Below, in pieces: positions 23,445 to 32,009 of a DNA stretch of 50,335 bases (its first letter is position 1; every line of letters begins with the position of its first letter). The notes beneath the pieces are model-generated. The model did no database searches and was not told the origin of the DNA. It saw only the letters and a program-made list of their open reading frames with translations. Made by a program: the position numbers and the translations under genes. The stretch comes from a virus: IMG/VR virus record IMGVR_UViG_3300042470_000725, positions 1 to 50,335 of that record; one strand, written 5' to 3'.

Positions 23445-24799
23445 CGGACAAATCTTCGCGGATCCAATTCGCTTTTGATCGCTCGGCCCGCCGCTATGAC
23501 GTCGACGGTCGGCTGCACGTCGTCATGTCCAACATCAGCAAGGCGGCGGTTAACCCGTACTATGGCCGGGAGATTCCGAAGTGCGAGGAGCTGCGGCTAG
23601 ACCCGAACAAGGTCTATTACCTGCTTCGGGATCCGGAAGAGCTCGAGCGCGCCGCGCCGACGTTTAACAATCTCCCGCTGCTATCCAAGCACGTCCCCGT
23701 GTCGGCGCTAGACGATGAATCGCATCAACCCGACTTTGTCGTCGGGTCGCTCGGGACGGACGCAGAATGGCGTGACCCCTATCTACGCAATTCGCTCGTG
23801 GTTTGGGCGGCCGGCGCGATCGCCGGAATCGAGAGCCGGGATCAACAGGAATTGTCCGCCGCGTACCGTTATGACGCCGATATGACCCCGGGGACTCACG
23901 AGGGCTTGCATTTTGACGGCGTCATGCGAAACATACGCGGAAACCACGTGGCCCTTGTCGAATCAGGCCGGGCCGGGTCGGACGTAGTCGTTGGCGATAG
24001 CCAAATCGAAGGACTTGCAATGCTCACGTCGCGAACCGCTCTAATGCTCTCCGGCGCTCTGGCGGCGGCAATCACGCCCCGGCTTGCGCAAGACGCGCAA
24101 ATCGACTTCGGCCGGCTCGTGCAGGGCGTCAACCGCAAGAATTACGCCAAGACGACCAAGGATCTCCCGGCCCGCGTGCTTCGTGCCGTGACCCCCAAGC
24201 TGGCGGCCGACGGCTCCCTTGACGTCGACGACGTCGTTGGGATCATCGGGGCGCTCTCCGGGGCCGTCCCCGCCGCCGAACCGGACGCCATGCCCGCGAT
24301 CGACGATGACGGCGGCGACGTGGTCGGGCGTATCTGCTCCATGCTGGAAGGTAAGGTCGACGACGAGACCATGGCCGCCATTCGCGCCATGGGCGGGACC
24401 GCCGCCGACGGATACGACGCCGAAGGCGAGCACCCGGAGCCCGACGGCGACGAACCGTTGCCGCCCAAGAAGGAAGACAAGCCCGCCATGGACGCCGCTC
24501 TCCGCAAGGTGCGCGCCGACGCCGCCGCCGATTTCCGCGCCGTGCGTGACGCAGAGCGCGAAGTGTTCCCCTACGTCGGCGAAGTGGTCGCCATGGACAG
24601 CGCCGCCGACGTGTACGGCTTCGCTCTCGAGACCATGAACGTCGATCTGGCGGGCGTCCCGAAGAGCGCGTATCGCGCCGTGCTGAAAGCCCTGCCCGTC
24701 CCCGGGTCGGACCGTCCGCGCATCGCCCAAGACGCCGCCCCGGCCGCCGACTTCGGCGCTCGCTTCCCGACCGCGCACGCCCTGAAGCGCGCAATCTAA
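23441..24799 (+). CDS. Prohead protease/scaffold protein (DUF2213)
   Basis: 452 residues from GTG 23441 (GTGA overlap with the spike). Residues about 1-190 are the DUF2213 region: RRYDVDGRLHVVMSNISKAA, VNPYYGREIP, LLSKHVPVSA, then GTHEGLHFDGVMRNIRGNHV with the N-H-V-A-L-V-E sequence typical of phage head-maturation proteases. The C-terminal part is acidic and helical, as expected of a scaffold. It should cleave itself and other head proteins during maturation and lies directly before the capsid genes. Confidence 0.85.
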   Translation: MTDKSSRIQFAFDRSARRYDVDGRLHVVMSNISKAAVNPYYGREIPKCEELRLDPNKVYYLLRDPEELERAAPTFNNLPLLSKHVPVSALDDESHQPDFVVGSLGTDAEWRDPYLRNSLVVWAAGAIAGIESRDQQELSAAYRYDADMTPGTHEGLHFDGVMRNIRGNHVALVESGRAGSDVVVGDSQIEGLAMLTSRTALMLSGALAAAITPRLAQDAQIDFGRLVQGVNRKNYAKTTKDLPARVLRAVTPKLAADGSLDVDDVVGIIGALSGAVPAAEPDAMPAIDDDGGDVVGRICSMLEGKVDDETMAAIRAMGGTAADGYDAEGEHPEPDGDEPLPPKKEDKPAMDAALRKVRADAAADFRAVRDAEREVFPYVGEVVAMDSAADVYGFALETMNVDLAGVPKSAYRAVLKALPVPGSDRPRIAQDAAPAADFGARFPTAHALKRAI

Positions 24800-24811
24800 G
24801 GACCGGCCCCA

Positions 24812-25732
24812 ATGCCCTTTCAAACCGTTGTTCGCAGCCAACCGGCCCCCGCCGTAGCGGGCGACTTCGCCAGCGGCAACCCGCGTTCGGCCGTCCTCAC
24901 CCAAGATGGGGAAGGCTTCGTTGCGGGCGCTGGCGGCGTGACCGTCGGTCGCTTCGCGTGGCTGTCTTCCGGCCTGCGTCGCAAACTGTTCTCCTATGGA
25001 ATCGGCATTCCGGCCGGCTTCATTCACCGCGAACAGCAAGCCCTGATCACCGGCTTCTACGACCTGTACGGGTCGAACGTCCCCGAAGGCTTCCCCGTCA
25101 CCGTCATGAACGGCGGCGACTTCTGGGCCAAGAATGACGGATCCGGCGCGGCCGTCCCCGGGCAAAAAGTGTTCGCCCAATACGCCGACGGCAAGGCTGT
25201 AACCGCCGCCGCCGGGGCGACCATCGCCAACGCGAGCGTCACGGCGTCCGTCGCCGCTTCGACCTTCTCCGTTACCGCGTCGATCGCCGACAACACCATG
25301 ACCGTGACGGCGGTCGGCTCCGGGACTGTCGTCCCCGGCGCGACGATCTCCGGAACCAACGTCGTTTCCGGAACGACCGTCACCCGGCAAATCTCCGGGA
25401 CCACGGGCGGCATTGGCGTCTACAGCGTCAGCACCGCACAGACCGTCGCCAGCACCACCGTTTCCGGCACTTACGGCACGATGACCGTAACCGCCGTCGC
25501 CTCCGGCACTCTGGCAATCGGCCAAGTGCTCGCCGGGGCCAACGTGACCGCCGCCAGCTTCATCACCGCCTATGGCACCGGCACGGGCGGAACGGGGACC
25601 TACATCGTCAGCCCGACGCAGACCGCCGCCAGCGCCACCGTTACCGCGACCGGAGCCGTGGAAACCAAGTGGTATGTCGCCAGCAACGCCCTTGCGGGCG
25701 AGCTGTTCAAAATGACTTCTACCGCCCCGTAA
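24812..25732 (+). CDS. Capsid cement/decoration protein with inserted repeat domain
   Basis: 306 residues. The N-terminal 145 residues ([20 protein letters not shown], then [11 protein letters not shown]) match the structural cement protein family (Gp24-like) that stabilises the mature capsid. Residues about 154-281 are two copies of a repeat, each with MTVTAV...SGT...G...V.S..Q.AS, inserted before the last 25 residues ([20 protein letters not shown]). The same repeat occurs in the sheath and in the fibre, so it is probably a surface-exposed add-on. ATG 24812 follows AAGGACC. Confidence 0.85.
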   Translation: MPFQTVVRSQPAPAVAGDFASGNPRSAVLTQDGEGFVAGAGGVTVGRFAWLSSGLRRKLFSYGIGIPAGFIHREQQALITGFYDLYGSNVPEGFPVTVMNGGDFWAKNDGSGAAVPGQKVFAQYADGKAVTAAAGATIANASVTASVAASTFSVTASIADNTMTVTAVGSGTVVPGATISGTNVVSGTTVTRQISGTTGGIGVYSVSTAQTVASTTVSGTYGTMTVTAVASGTLAIGQVLAGANVTAASFITAYGTGTGGTGTYIVSPTQTAASATVTATGAVETKWYVASNALAGELFKMTSTAP

Positions 25733-25744
25733 GGAACGCCAGAT

Positions 25745-26797
25745 ATGCGCCGTCACGCCGACTTTGCCGCTCTCGAGCGCTCCCATGGGATCGTGCTCCC
25801 GGGGGCGGCCGACTACATCACCCCGGAAGTCGCGATGGATTGCAACATCGCCTTCGATGCGCAGCCCGCCCTCGTGACCACTGGCAACAGCGGTATCCCG
25901 GCGTATCTGACAAACTACGTCGATCCGGGCCTTATCCGCGTGCTCGTCACGCCCATGAAGGCCGCCGAAATGATCGGCGAAGCTCAGAAGGGCGACTGGA
26001 TCACCGATACCGCGACCTTCCAAGTGCTCGAGTCGACCGGCGAAACGTCGGCCTACGGGGACTACAGCGAAAACGGATCCGCCGGCGTCAACTTCAACTT
26101 CGTGCAACGCCAGTCGTTCCATTACCAAACCATGACCCAATGGGGCGAGCGCGAGCTTGAACGCGCCGGCCTCGCGCGTATCGGTTACGCTGCGGAGCTC
26201 AACGTGTCGGCCGCTCTGGTTCTCAACAAATTCCAGAACAAGACGTACTTCTACGGCGTCGACGGCCTGCTCAACTACGGCCTGCTCAACGACCCGTCGC
26301 TGTCCGCCGCCCTGCAGCCCGGCCCCAAGGCGTACGGATCCGCCGCGCACGGCCCATGGGTTACGGCTGGCGTCGTTACCGCCACGCCCAACGAGATCGT
26401 CACCGACGTTACGTCCATGTTCTACGCGCTGGTTTCGCAAAGCGGCCAAAACGTCGAAATGGGCACGCCGTTCACTCTCGCCATGTCCGGTCTGTCAGAA
26501 GTCGCCATGACCGCGACCAACAGCTTCAACGTCAACGTCGCCGATATTCTGCGAAAGATTTTCCCGAATATCACGATCAAGACCGCTCCCGAATACAGCA
26601 CGTCGGCCGGCGAGCTCGTGCAGCTCTTCGTGAATTCGATCGACGGGCAGGATTTCGGAACGTGCGCCTTTACCGAAAAGATGCGCGCGCACACCGTCGT
26701 TCCGGCCGTCTCGAGCTGGAAGCAAAAGAAGAGTCAAGGCACTTGGGGGGCGATCATCAAAATGCCCCTCGCCATGACGCAAATGCTGGGGGTCTAA
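25745..26797 (+). CDS. Major capsid protein (DUF2184-like, HK97 fold expected)
   Basis: 350 residues, placed after the protease/scaffold and cement genes as usual. Segments AAEMIGEAQKGDWITDTATF, SFHYQTMTQWGERELERAGL and the ending WGAIIKMPLAMTQMLGV match the DUF2184 major capsid group. ATG 25745 follows AAGGAA. The TAA stop overlaps the next ATG by one base. Confidence 0.88.
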   Translation: MRRHADFAALERSHGIVLPGAADYITPEVAMDCNIAFDAQPALVTTGNSGIPAYLTNYVDPGLIRVLVTPMKAAEMIGEAQKGDWITDTATFQVLESTGETSAYGDYSENGSAGVNFNFVQRQSFHYQTMTQWGERELERAGLARIGYAAELNVSAALVLNKFQNKTYFYGVDGLLNYGLLNDPSLSAALQPGPKAYGSAAHGPWVTAGVVTATPNEIVTDVTSMFYALVSQSGQNVEMGTPFTLAMSGLSEVAMTATNSFNVNVADILRKIFPNITIKTAPEYSTSAGELVQLFVNSIDGQDFGTCAFTEKMRAHTVVPAVSSWKQKKSQGTWGAIIKMPLAMTQMLGV

Positions 26798-27186
26798 TGG
26801 ATACCGTCGTCGTCGCCTGCAAGCTCCCGCACGGGATGCACCTAGAAGTGCGCAACCCGGCGGGAATGGTCGAGAAGCGCGTCACCATCAATGGTGCGCG
26901 CCTCAAGACGTCCGCCACCGGGCGGGAGCTCAACACTCACGAGACGACCGACGACTTTGGGAAGGGCTACGGCCTGACCTTCAACGTCCCGGCCGACTTT
27001 TGGGCGCGCTGGTCCAAGGAAAATGCGGACTATCCGCCGTTCGCCCGGGGCTTCATTTTCGCGCAAGACAACCCCGTGGAAGCCAAGGCGCAAGCTCGGG
27101 AAATGTCCGATCTGCAAACCGGCTTTGAGCCCCTGTCGCAGTCGAAGCTTCCGGGCGGCCTGTCGAAGTTTGATCCGAAGAATTAG
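26797..27186 (+). CDS. Head-associated protein, unknown function
   Basis: 129 residues from ATG 26797 (TAATG overlap with the capsid gene). Beta-rich start MDTVVVACKLPHGMHLEVRN, then DDFGKGYGLTFNVPADFWAR and a basic flexible tail. A gene of this size and style often follows the capsid gene in DUF2184 phages; its role, perhaps head completion, is not established. Confidence 0.65.
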   Translation: MDTVVVACKLPHGMHLEVRNPAGMVEKRVTINGARLKTSATGRELNTHETTDDFGKGYGLTFNVPADFWARWSKENADYPPFARGFIFAQDNPVEAKAQAREMSDLQTGFEPLSQSKLPGGLSKFDPKN

Positions 27187-27191
27187 CCCGG

Positions 27192-27617
27192 ATGACCGTC
27201 GCCGTCTTCTCTTACGCGGGATGGGCGGCGCGGTACCCGGAGCTCGTCACGGCGACACCCGAACCGCTCGCCGTTGAGCTCTTCGCCGAAGCCGCCTTGT
27301 ATCTGGACAACACGGACGGCTCGCCCGTTTTGGCGGACGCCGTCACCTATCAGCCCCGGCTCTTGCTCTTGGGAATGCTGGTCGCGCACCTAGCCGCGTT
27401 GCGCTCCCCGGACCGCGCCGGCATGGTCGGCCGCATCGCCAGCGCCGGGCAAGGCAGCGTGAACGTATCGGCCGCCATGGACGGGCAAACCCCGAACGCC
27501 GCTTGGTATCAGCAAACCCAATACGGGGCTAACTACTGGACCGCCACGGCGCGCTACAGGACCGCGCGCTTTATCCAGCCGGCCGCCAGCGTGACCGTCC
27601 CGCCATGGCTACGATAA
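27192..27617 (+). CDS. Head-tail adaptor (DUF4054 family)
   Basis: 141 residues with a helical core: FSYAGWAARYPELVTATPEP, then LLLLGMLVAHLAALRSP and GRIASAGQGSVNVSAAMDG, ending AAWYQQTQYGANYW. This matches the DUF4054 neck adaptors that sit between portal and tail. Order after the capsid gene agrees. Overlaps the next gene by 13 bp. Confidence 0.82.
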   Translation: MTVAVFSYAGWAARYPELVTATPEPLAVELFAEAALYLDNTDGSPVLADAVTYQPRLLLLGMLVAHLAALRSPDRAGMVGRIASAGQGSVNVSAAMDGQTPNAAWYQQTQYGANYWTATARYRTARFIQPAASVTVPPWLR

Positions 27618-28129
27618 GCGGCGGCGAGAAGCTGCAGGACGCCCTCCGGGACATTGCGAAGCGCTTTGGCGTCAAGGGCGCGCTTAAGGTCGGCTTCCTT
27701 GAAGGGTCGACATATCCGGACGGGACGAGCGTCCCGACCATCGCCGCGATTCAGAATTTCGGCGCACCGTCCAAGGGCATCCCGCCCCGGCCATTCTTCA
27801 GCAACATGGTCGCGGAAAAGTCGCCCGCGTGGCCCGAAGCCGTCGGTAAGATCCTGCAGGCCAACGGCGGCGACGGGGCGGCGGCTCTCGAGCTCATGGG
27901 CGAAGGGATCAAGGGGCAACTGCAGGCAGCGATCGTCGAAGGCAATTACGCGCCTAACAGCCCCGTGACCAACCTTCTCAAGTATCGCTTCCCCATGGGC
28001 GGGCAGAGCTTTCAAGACGTGCTGGACGCGCGCCGGGACGTGGCGAACGGCGAAAGCGCGCCGGCCGGCAAGCCGCTTGTCCATACTTCGAATCTGCTCA
28101 ATAGCGTCGACTATGAGGTTGGCGAATGA
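27605..28129 (+). CDS. Neck/tail-completion protein (HK97 gp10-like)
   Basis: 174 residues from ATG 27605. The sequence LKVGFLEGSTYPDGTSVPTI, AAIQNFGAPSKGIPPRPFF and later LLKYRF and HTSNLLNSVDYEV has the FGxxxxxIPxRPF core typical of phage tail-completion proteins. It should join the head to the tail. Coupled to its neighbour by ATGA. Confidence 0.75.
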   Translation: MATISGGEKLQDALRDIAKRFGVKGALKVGFLEGSTYPDGTSVPTIAAIQNFGAPSKGIPPRPFFSNMVAEKSPAWPEAVGKILQANGGDGAAALELMGEGIKGQLQAAIVEGNYAPNSPVTNLLKYRFPMGGQSFQDVLDARRDVANGESAPAGKPLVHTSNLLNSVDYEVGE

Positions 28130-28515
28130 ATCTCAACGCCCTCGCCGCCGGCCTAGCGCGGGCCGTCAACGCCCCTAACGAAGCGATCCTTTGGGTCGGT
28201 ACCGGACTTTACAACGTGAGCCCTGACGGCGTCCGTACGCCCCGTTGGGCGGCGCAATACCCGGTCACGATTGACGTGCAGGAAGCGACGTCGAAGGACC
28301 TTAAGCAACTGGACGGGCTCAACGTGCAGGGCGTTACGAGCGTCGCGTATGTCAACGGCACGCTGGACGCCGTGAGCCGCGTTCGTCGCAAAGGCGGGGA
28401 TATGATCACGCTGCAGGACAGTGGCGAGACCTATCTTGTGGCGATCGTGCTTGAACAATGGGCCGGCTGGTGCAAGGTCGGAATCACGCTGCAGCTCGAG
28501 CCGCCGAACGCATGA
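28126..28515 (+). CDS. Neck protein, unknown family
   Basis: 129 residues from ATG 28126. Helical start MNLNALAAGLARAVNAPNEA, then beta segments YPVTIDVQEATSKDLKQLDG and ITLQDSGETYLVAIVLEQW. Size and position between the tail-completion and tail-terminator genes suggest a head-closure or stopper protein. ATGA overlaps on both sides. Confidence 0.65.
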   Translation: MNLNALAAGLARAVNAPNEAILWVGTGLYNVSPDGVRTPRWAAQYPVTIDVQEATSKDLKQLDGLNVQGVTSVAYVNGTLDAVSRVRRKGGDMITLQDSGETYLVAIVLEQWAGWCKVGITLQLEPPNA

Positions 28516-29036
28516 CCCCGACCGTTACCGACGTCCAGATTTTTACGGCCGTTCGCGCGCTCTTGCTCGCGATCGTCCCGGACGGCGTCGAAGTGTTCCG
28601 GGGCGAAGTCAATCGCGTTCCGGAGCCAATCGGGCCTAACTTCGTCATCCTCACCGCCCGGACCCGCGTCCGGCTGTCGACGCCTGTCGAAAGCTGGACC
28701 GGCCGTGCGCCCGTCGGCCTCGCGGTCGAAACGTCTTTTGACGTCACCGTACAGGTCGACGTGCACGGCCCCCTGTCCGCCGATATCGCCAGCGTGATCG
28801 TCGGGGCCCTGCATAGCTCATGGGCATTCGATACGCTGGCGGCGCAAGATCCGGCCGTGCTCGCGCCGCTCTACTGCGGCGACCCGCAATCCATGCCGTT
28901 CGTTGGCGAGACGCAGCAAACGGAATGGCGCTACGTGATTGACGCGCACTTTGAAGCGAAGCCCGCGCTATCGACACCCGCACAATTTGCCGATACCCTC
29001 GCCGCTCAAGTCGTCATGGCTGATTCAGGACCCTAA
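28512..29036 (+). CDS. Tail terminator / neck protein (gp12-like, LIC_12616 type)
   Basis: 174 residues from ATG 28512. IFTAVRALLLAIVPDGVEVF, then ETSFDVTVQVDVHGPLSADI and TQQTEWRYVIDAHFEAKP form the alpha/beta pattern of phage neck terminators, which cap the tail tube before joining to the head. It directly precedes the sheath gene, as in related myoviruses. Confidence 0.78.
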   Translation: MTPTVTDVQIFTAVRALLLAIVPDGVEVFRGEVNRVPEPIGPNFVILTARTRVRLSTPVESWTGRAPVGLAVETSFDVTVQVDVHGPLSADIASVIVGALHSSWAFDTLAAQDPAVLAPLYCGDPQSMPFVGETQQTEWRYVIDAHFEAKPALSTPAQFADTLAAQVVMADSGP

Positions 29037-29039
29037 CCC

Positions 29040-30959
29040 ATGCCCGCAATCCCCGCGTCCGCGATCGTCAATGTCAACCCGGGGGTCATTTCGGCCGGCG
29101 GCTCGGCTCTCGATCTGTCCGGCCTGTTGCTCACCGCCAGCACGCAACCGCCAATCGGGTCGGTCCTGTCCTTCTCTTCGGCTCTCGACGTCGCGGCATA
29201 CTTCGGCGGGTCCAGTGCGGAAGCGGCGCAAGCGGCCGTCTATTTCGACGGGTACGACAACAGCACCGTAAAGCCGGCCGCCCTTCTCATCGCCCAATAT
29301 CCGACCAACCCGCTAGGGGTCGCCCCCTACGTCCGGGGCGGGTCGCTGGCAAGCATGACCCTTGCGCAGCTCAACGCCCTCGGGACAGGCACGATCACGC
29401 TTGCCGTCAACGGCGTGTCGGTAACGTCCGGGTCGATCGACCTTAGCGCCGTGTCGTCCTTCTCCGCAGCGGCGACCGCGATCCAGACCGCGCTCGCGTC
29501 TTACGCAGCCGTGACCACCGCCGCTATTACAAACACGAATAGCCTTTCCGTCACGGCGTCCATCAGCGGCGAGATCATGACGGTTACGGCCGTTGGCGCG
29601 GGCAACGTCCGCAACGGGACGATCATCGCGGGAACGGGCGTCACCGCCGGCACGCGGGTCATTAGCCAGATCTCCGGCACGGCGAACCAAGTCGGGACCT
29701 ACCGGGTCAGCGTTGCGCAGACTGTCGCCAGCACCACGATTACCGGGTCGGTCGGGACGATGACCGTGACCGCCGTCGCGTCCGGTACGCTCGCGGTCGG
29801 TCAAGTCATCTCCGGGACAGGCGTCACCGCCGGAACCTTCATCACCGGCCTTGGGACCGGCACGGGGGGCACCGGAACCTACTTCGTCAGCCCGGGGCAA
29901 AACGCTTCGTCGACCACCATCAGCGCCGGCCCGCTCGCCTGCACATACGACAGTGTTTCCAGCGCGTTCGTCATCACCGGGGGCACCCCCGGCACTGTCG
30001 GAACCATCACGTACGCTTCCAGCGCTCTGTCGACGTCCCTGAAGCTCACGGCGGCGACCGGCGCGACCTTGTCGCAAGGCGCGCCCGAAGGCGTCCCGTC
30101 GACCAATCTGGACGCGCTTATCGCCACCACTCAGAATTGGGCGTCGTTCACTACCGCCTTCGAACCGTCCATCACCGACAAGCTTCTGTTTGCGGCTTGG
30201 ACGAACGCCCAAGATGACCGCTTCGTTTACGTCCTTTGGGACACCGACGCTCTAGCGATCACGAACAGCGCGCTTTGCGCCGGCCGCCAGATTGCCGCCG
30301 CCGGGTACGCCGGAACCGCGCCGGTCTACAGCCCGACCGATCAATACCTTGGCGCGCTGGTCATGGGATTCATCGCGTCGCTGGACTTCGCCCGGGCCAA
30401 CGCTCGCGCGACTCTTGCCTTCCGCTCGCAGGCGGGCATGACCGCCAGCGTGACGAGCTCCACCGTTGCGGAGCAACTTATCGCGAACGGCTATAACTTC
30501 TACGGGGCCTACGCGACGGCCAACGACGAGTTTGTCTTCCTGTACCCCGGGTCGGTCTCCGGCGACTTCTTGTGGCTAGACAGCTACGTGAACCAAATTT
30601 GGCTCAACAACAGCCTGCAGCTCGCGCTCATGACGCTGCTTACCGGAACGCCGTCGATTCCCTACAATGCGGAAGGCTACGCCCTTATTGAGGCGGCTGC
30701 GCTGGACCCAATCAACGCGGCCCTTTTGTTCGGCGCAATTCGCCCCGGCGTGACCCTGTCCGCGCAACAGGCCGCGACCATCAACAATGTCGCCGGCTTT
30801 GACGCCGCGCCGATCGTGTCGGCCCGGGGCTGGTACTTCCTTGTTCAAGACGCCAGCCCGTCCGTCCGTGCCGCCCGTGAATCGCCGCCCTGTACGCTCT
30901 GGTACGCGGACGGGCAGAGCGTCCAGAAGATCACTCTCGCCAGCCTGCAGGTGCAATAA
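29040..30959 (+). CDS. Tail sheath protein (DUF3383) with inserted repeat domain
   Basis: 639 residues. The N-terminus (IVNVNPGVISAGGSALDLSG, YFGGSSAEAAQAAVYFDGYD) and the C-terminal half (AWTNAQDDRFVYVLWDTDAL, AEQLIANGYNFYGAYATAN, LQLALMTLLTGTPSIPYNA) match the DUF3383 sheath family, proving a contractile tail. Residues about 175-300 contain two copies of the MTVTAV...SGT repeat also found in the cement protein, inserted near the surface domain. Its TAA stop overlaps the tube gene. Confidence 0.92.
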   Translation: MPAIPASAIVNVNPGVISAGGSALDLSGLLLTASTQPPIGSVLSFSSALDVAAYFGGSSAEAAQAAVYFDGYDNSTVKPAALLIAQYPTNPLGVAPYVRGGSLASMTLAQLNALGTGTITLAVNGVSVTSGSIDLSAVSSFSAAATAIQTALASYAAVTTAAITNTNSLSVTASISGEIMTVTAVGAGNVRNGTIIAGTGVTAGTRVISQISGTANQVGTYRVSVAQTVASTTITGSVGTMTVTAVASGTLAVGQVISGTGVTAGTFITGLGTGTGGTGTYFVSPGQNASSTTISAGPLACTYDSVSSAFVITGGTPGTVGTITYASSALSTSLKLTAATGATLSQGAPEGVPSTNLDALIATTQNWASFTTAFEPSITDKLLFAAWTNAQDDRFVYVLWDTDALAITNSALCAGRQIAAAGYAGTAPVYSPTDQYLGALVMGFIASLDFARANARATLAFRSQAGMTASVTSSTVAEQLIANGYNFYGAYATANDEFVFLYPGSVSGDFLWLDSYVNQIWLNNSLQLALMTLLTGTPSIPYNAEGYALIEAAALDPINAALLFGAIRPGVTLSAQQAATINNVAGFDAAPIVSARGWYFLVQDASPSVRAARESPPCTLWYADGQSVQKITLASLQVQ

Positions 30960-31399
30960 TGGCCCGTCTGCGTACACTCACGGCGGCTAACGCCATTCTG
31001 TTGCTGTCCGTGACGGGGCTTTACGTCACGCCCCAACGGATCCAAGGCTTCTCGACTGACGACGCGTTCGACGTCGACACTGTCGAAGGCGCGGAAACCA
31101 TGATGGGCGTCGACGGCCTGCTGTCCGGGGGCTACGTCCCCAAGGAACGCAAGATGACCGTCACGCTGCAGGCGGACAGCCTCAGCAATGACTTTTTCGA
31201 CAATTGGGTTTCGGCTCAAGACGTCGTTCGCGAGCTCTATATCGCCAACGGGTCGATCGCGATTCCGTCGCTGTCCAAGAAGTACACGCTTACGCGGGGC
31301 ATCCTGTCCAGCTACAAGCCCCTCGCCGGCGTCAAAAAGACCCTGCAGGCCCGGCCCTTCGTCATCACTTGGCAAGCCGTCCAGCCGGCTCCGTTCTAA
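30959..31399 (+). CDS. Tail tube protein
   Basis: 146 residues from ATG 30959. VTPQRIQGFSTDDAFDVDTV, GVDGLLSGGYVPKERKMTVT and LARKYTL-like beta strands fit the tail tube proteins that follow sheath genes in this order. It forms the inner channel through which DNA passes. No extra domain. Confidence 0.82.
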   Translation: MARLRTLTAANAILLLSVTGLYVTPQRIQGFSTDDAFDVDTVEGAETMMGVDGLLSGGYVPKERKMTVTLQADSLSNDFFDNWVSAQDVVRELYIANGSIAIPSLSKKYTLTRGILSSYKPLAGVKKTLQARPFVITWQAVQPAPF

Positions 31400-31854
31400 T
31401 GGCCCGGCGCACCGCAACCGTCACCGTGACCGCCCCGGGGCGCGATCAAGGCAAGGTGTTTGAGCTCACGGAAATGAGCGCAGCGCAGGCCGAAGATTGG
31501 GCGCTCCGGGCGTTTCTCGCGCTGGCGAGATCCGGCGTTGAGATTCCGGAAGACGTCGAAGCGTCCGGCTTTGCGGGCATCGCGTCGCTAGGTCTCCGGG
31601 CCTTCGGCGGCATGACCCACGCCGACGCCAAGCCGCTCATGGACGAAATGTTTTCGAGCTGCGTCCAGCACGTCCCGGACGCCCGTAACCCGCTCGTGCG
31701 GCGCGGGCTGGTCGATGACGACACGGAAGAAGTCGGGACGCGGCTTTGGCTTCGCGGCGAAGTGCTCAAGTTACACGTGGATTTTTCCGTGGTCGCAGCC
31801 CTCTTGAGCTCGAGGACGGCGGCGACCGGGTCGGACGCTTCGCCCCTTACGTAA
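31399..31854 (+). CDS. Tail assembly chaperone, upstream frame (gpG-like)
   Basis: 151 residues from ATG 31399. Helical: FELTEMSAAQAEDWALRAFL and DAKPLMDEMFSSCVQHVP. It lies between tube and tape measure, the place of the tail chaperones that coat the tape measure before tail assembly. A second open frame overlaps its 3' end in the -1 direction (see the next entry), as expected for the G/GT pair. Confidence 0.78.
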   Translation: MARRTATVTVTAPGRDQGKVFELTEMSAAQAEDWALRAFLALARSGVEIPEDVEASGFAGIASLGLRAFGGMTHADAKPLMDEMFSSCVQHVPDARNPLVRRGLVDDDTEEVGTRLWLRGEVLKLHVDFSVVAALLSSRTAATGSDASPLT

Positions 31855-32009
31855 ACGTACCGGGGCTTATCGCCGTCGTTGTTTCGAGCCGCCTCGCGAC
31901 GCTGCACGAGCTGCAGACGATTTACGGGCTTCAAGATGCGTACGATCTGTTAGAGATTATTCGCGTCGACGGGTACAACGCGCGGGTCTCAAATGCCGAC
32001 GATAATTGA
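31785..32009 (+). CDS. Tail assembly chaperone, -1 frame extension (gpGT-like)
   Basis: This open frame overlaps the chaperone 3' end in the -1 frame and ends at 32009, inside the tape-measure start. Its protein (LATLHELQTIYGLQDAYDLL, EIIRVDGYNARVSN) has the GLQDAYDxLEI core seen in phage T-type chaperones. A slip at T-TTT-TCC (31782-31788) would join residue F129 to F-R-G-R-S-P-L, giving about 203 residues. Separate initiation at TTG 31746 is possible but has no good ribosome-binding site. The slip site is plausible rather than canonical. Confidence 0.6.
   Translation, partial: FRGRSPLELEDGGDRVGRFAPYVNVPGLIAVVVSSRLATLHELQTIYGLQDAYDLLEIIRVDGYNARVSNADDN

Noticed and set aside
24041-26449. 802-residue open frame on the minus strand
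   Set aside because: It lies entirely opposite the DUF2213, cement and capsid genes, is low-complexity (Gly/Arg/Asp/Val-rich) and has no ribosome-binding site. High GC removes stops from antisense frames.
29313-30212. 299-residue open frame on the minus strand
   Set aside because: Antisense to the sheath gene repeat region and Gly/Arg/Asp-rich; no supporting signals.
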